Origin: Tieghemiomyces parasiticus
Taxonomy: Eukaryota > Kickxellomycota > Dimargaritomycetes > Dimargaritales > Dimargaritaceae
DNA length: 20,274 bases
NCBI GenBank assembly: GCA_027575765.1
Contig: JANBPT010000875.1
Span: 1-20,274 of the forward strand
Direction: 5' to 3'
Each line of letters opens with the position of its first letter. The first letter of the stretch is position 1. Of this stretch, positions 17,452 to 20,274 are shown one piece after another. The translations under genes were made by a program, and so were the position numbers. The notes below the pieces were generated by a model. That model saw nothing but the letters and a program-made list of their open reading frames with translations. It was not told where the DNA came from and did no database searches.

Positions 17452-17465
17452 ACGGGACGTCCCGT
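17452..17465. repeat. 14-bp perfect palindrome
   Basis: ACGGGACGTCCCGT reads identically on both strands. Its centre GACGTC contains the ACGT core recognised by bZIP factors. It lies in the gene-free stretch about 0.8 kb upstream of the kinase-like TATA element. Role unknown. Confidence 0.4.
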
Positions 17466-18509
17466 CTGGTAGAATCAGCTGCCCTAAATAATGAAGGAAG
17501 GCCTCGTAAGCAGGGGTAGTAAGAACGTTGCGCTTGGGCGCTTGCCGGGCGCCCAATACCATGTTACATAGCCTCGCCTAGATTCCCAGCATCAAACCAG
17601 CAACACCAAATACGCATGCGTCCGGCTAAAGCACTTCCGACTTGCACATGGAGTTCCAGCACACTCCGGAGAAAGGTAACGGCTGCCAATGGAACTAAAC
17701 GCTGGACTGGGTGATATTGGGGCCCTTGACCCCAAACGACCCTATCTAACCTCTACTGAGCGGCTCACAGACCGGTGTTAGTTACCCGAGGCCCCCAAGC
17801 CGTGGCCACGCAAGCAGCCTCCCCCCCTCATTTCCTGCATCGAGGAAGCTGATATGTGCGTAATTGATCGCGGGGTGGGGGCTAGGGCAGTGACGCATAG
17901 ACCCAGCCGCTGGTCTTGTCAAACCCGCCACGCATGTGTTGATCATATCCGATGAGCCGTCTACTCGGTCGGACGTAACCGCCGTAAATTCTTGGCATTT
18001 GACTATCGGTGTACAAACAATCCTCCCCCACTCCCCTCTTAACCACATACTTTACATTGCAGTATTATCTATATGTTTCAAATTACTCTTACCATATACG
18101 AACCTAGGATTTGGCCAGCTGGGCCTTGACTAGTACCATGTCAAGTGGCGGAAAGGCGTGTGTGGGACCCGATTCTCCCAGTGGCCCAGGCTTAGACGTT
18201 AGCCAGCGGTGAAAGGCGCCAAGCCGCAACGATCCAAAAGCAGCAGCATACTATAGGTTGACAGTTTGGGAAAAGCTCGACAGGCTACTGCCCTGTCTGT
18301 GCTGCCCCTGATTGGAGAAGGGGGAGAGGTGAACATCTCCGCGGTCTTGGCATATCGCCACCTTATAGGCTTCCGGAGTCAGTTGTTTTTTTCGCCGATT
18401 CAGGACGAGAGACGCTTTCCGCGCCATATTTGGTCATGTCCGGAGTTAGGGTTCCTACGAGACCCCCACGGAGGAATGGTTCGTTCCTCCGCGGGGACTG
18501 TTGGGATTT

Positions 18510-18520
18510 CCCCCCCCCCC
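18510..18520. repeat. C11 homopolymer run
   Basis: Eleven consecutive C on the plus strand, in the gene-free right part of the window. Confidence 0.85.
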
Positions 18521-19843
18521 TCGGCTTTGTTGACACACTCAACCGTATGCCACGATAGGGACGTCTCGTGACAGGGGCGTCTATTGGAGGATGAGAGCTG
18601 GGACGACTATACAAGGCCAGAGTCCCTTATTGAGAGCCTACGGCCATTGGTATAGAGCTAGACCGTGGCGGGCGACAGGTGGGCCTCTCACCGTCCTTTC
18701 CACAGTGCTGCAGAGTTTGAATGGGTGTTTAATTGGGTGATTGGGTGGTGTGGTGTAACTCTTCGCTTCCACTTTGAAAGACAACTCGCGAGGCTTGGCT
18801 GGATGCCCTCGCGATCGGCGATGGGATTTGTATGCAGAGGAAGCCAAGTTTGAGGGCGTGCACAGATCGGAAATATGCCCGCCCCATACATGGGGGTTTT
18901 TATATTTGGAGTACATACGAACTGTAATTGTTGCTGTGGCTGGTGTGGTGTCAAGATCCAAGGAAGTTCCTTGGGTGCATGTTTAACCCGTTACTTCTTC
19001 CTCCTCCCCTTTATCGTCGTCACTTGAATTGATATGGATTACATAGCGGTGCCTCCCTACTACACCCTAATTTCGACAGGTTAAACTTGCTCACCCGCTG
19101 CCACCTTTCCAACTGTGGCTATAGCTCGATAGAAGAAAGCTATTCTACAACACCGAGGACTGTGGGAAGACCTGTTTTAGTGGCGATCCTATACTTTGGT
19201 TGACCATTGGGCCATCACGCTAGCCAGGTGTGAGCCGGCCAGTTTATTCCTTAAAGTAATCTGGACCTACTCCCAACCGTCACCTTGCGACGGACAAATG
19301 TGGACGTATGGGCCTGGAAACTTGCAGTACGAGCCAATCCCCACACCTGGGGATTGGATCTTCTCGAGACATAATCCCTCACGGTTTCAGCTGCCAGAGC
19401 GGAGTTAGCGAACCAAGCGAAAGGTGGGTGGGAGAAGTGGGGCGTTGGGAGTTCGGCGGAACTGGCGGACGGATGACCATATTAGGCCACCGGGCGCAGT
19501 CCATGGGCCCGTCTGGTCCGCTATGAAGGCCCAATAAGGTAAGTCGCAAGACCATGAGCCGACAACCTCAGCTGAACGACAGGCCTGGCGTGTGGCCAAG
19601 GGCGGAGATAAGCGACCTGTGCTACTGGTAGTGAGTGCTGAGTGGACGAGGCCAAGTCCGCACCCATACACTCCCCATAGTCGCCAAGTCCGAAGACAGT
19701 GTGGCACTTGTCCCCCCCCTCCACGACCGCCCCCGCTTTTCCCCATTGGATGCAAGACAGACCTTCCCAACTTACCGCCCCTCATCCGAAACATTCAACC
19801 TGTATACCTGGAACCCGTTTGGTACCGTGGTTGGCTCGACCTT

Positions 19844-19854
19844 GGGGGGGGGGG
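19844..19854. repeat. G11 homopolymer run
   Basis: Eleven consecutive G on the plus strand, in the gene-free right part. A C8 run lies at 19712-19719 nearby. Confidence 0.85.
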
Positions 19855-20274
19855 CTTGCGGTAACCGACCGGTGGCCAATCTTGCGCGAGTCTGCACCAT
19901 CACATCCCAATCCATTTCTAGGAGACACGGTCTTGTCATTCGCGTTTGTTAAAGTGGGCGGCTCTTTTTAACGCACAACGCCGCGAGAGATCTATGCGTG
20001 GGGCGAGGCTAACGGATGTCAGCCAGCTGACTGGCCAGGCGCCGTTCGCACATAGGCCAACCTTGAGGGACCTGAGCCAACCAGCTAATATCTGGGATCC
20101 CTTCCCCACGCTACCGCTTAGACCGACCGAAATTCTCCGCCCTGAGCTGTGCCAAACCAAAGCTGACGGCCAACCCCTGTGTACTTTTGTTTTCCCAATA
20201 GATCCAGCACGGCCAACGGGGTGGGACAGAGGGTGGCTGGTGGGTGAGAGGGTGGGCCACATCACCCATTGCTT

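Larger units (their letters stand above)
16644..20274. other. Long stretch without a recognisable gene
   Basis: About 3.6 kb with many short overlapping frames on both strands (longest 147 and 129 codons, minus strand, at 16624-17067 and 19405-19794). None shows a domain, conserved motif or the composition of the three real genes. It contains C11 and G11 runs, a 14-bp palindrome and pyrimidine-rich patches. It could be promoter-distal intergenic DNA or the decayed remains of a mobile element, but I see no terminal repeats, integrase, transposase or reverse-transcriptase motif. Confidence 0.55.

Noticed and set aside
1..20274. CRISPR array, telomeric repeats, rRNA, viral genes or a defence island
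   Set aside because: No regularly spaced repeats, no tandem telomere units, no rRNA-like stretch and no viral or defence protein motif were seen; the genes are ordinary eukaryotic ones.

Overview
The window looks like fungal nuclear DNA. It holds one spliced and two single-exon genes of eukaryotic type: a Mediator kinase-module subunit, a CKI1-type choline/ethanolamine kinase with a GT-AG intron, and a degenerate protein-kinase-like gene. The genes are GC-rich in their codons and sit in long, more AT-rich spacers with microsatellites and C/G homopolymer runs. The large, intron-poor med12 gene and the general style would suit an early-diverging (zoopagomycete-like) fungus, but that placement is an inference from style, not from a marker.

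Layout: 1-1796 has no recognisable gene, only an open frame running in from the left edge and an (ATT)5 microsatellite. 1797-3610 (minus) is the choline/ethanolamine kinase: two exons, a 359-bp intron, and a TATA box at 3802-3809. 3611-5912 is spacer with homopolymer tracts, and an (AT)n tract directly follows the med12 stop. 5913-13643 (minus) is med12/srb8, one uninterrupted 2576-codon exon covering 38% of the window. 13644-15693 is spacer with two short protein-like frames and a hairpin. 15694-16524 (minus) is the kinase-like gene, with an upstream 5' hairpin and TATA element. 16644-20274 is a long stretch with no gene I can support.

All three supported genes are on the minus strand. They do not form a pathway: one belongs to phospholipid head-group synthesis (Kennedy pathway), one to RNA polymerase II regulation, and one is of unknown signalling role. 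The most interesting observations are the kinase-like protein, whose catalytic-loop and DFG residues are altered; the unusually long Med12, which keeps its CDK8-activating segment; the hidden first exon of the choline kinase, whose intron carries two CACGTG boxes; and an identical 8-bp TATACGCG core in front of both kinase-type genes. I see no sign of a new multi-gene system, CRISPR array, viral gene or intact transposon.
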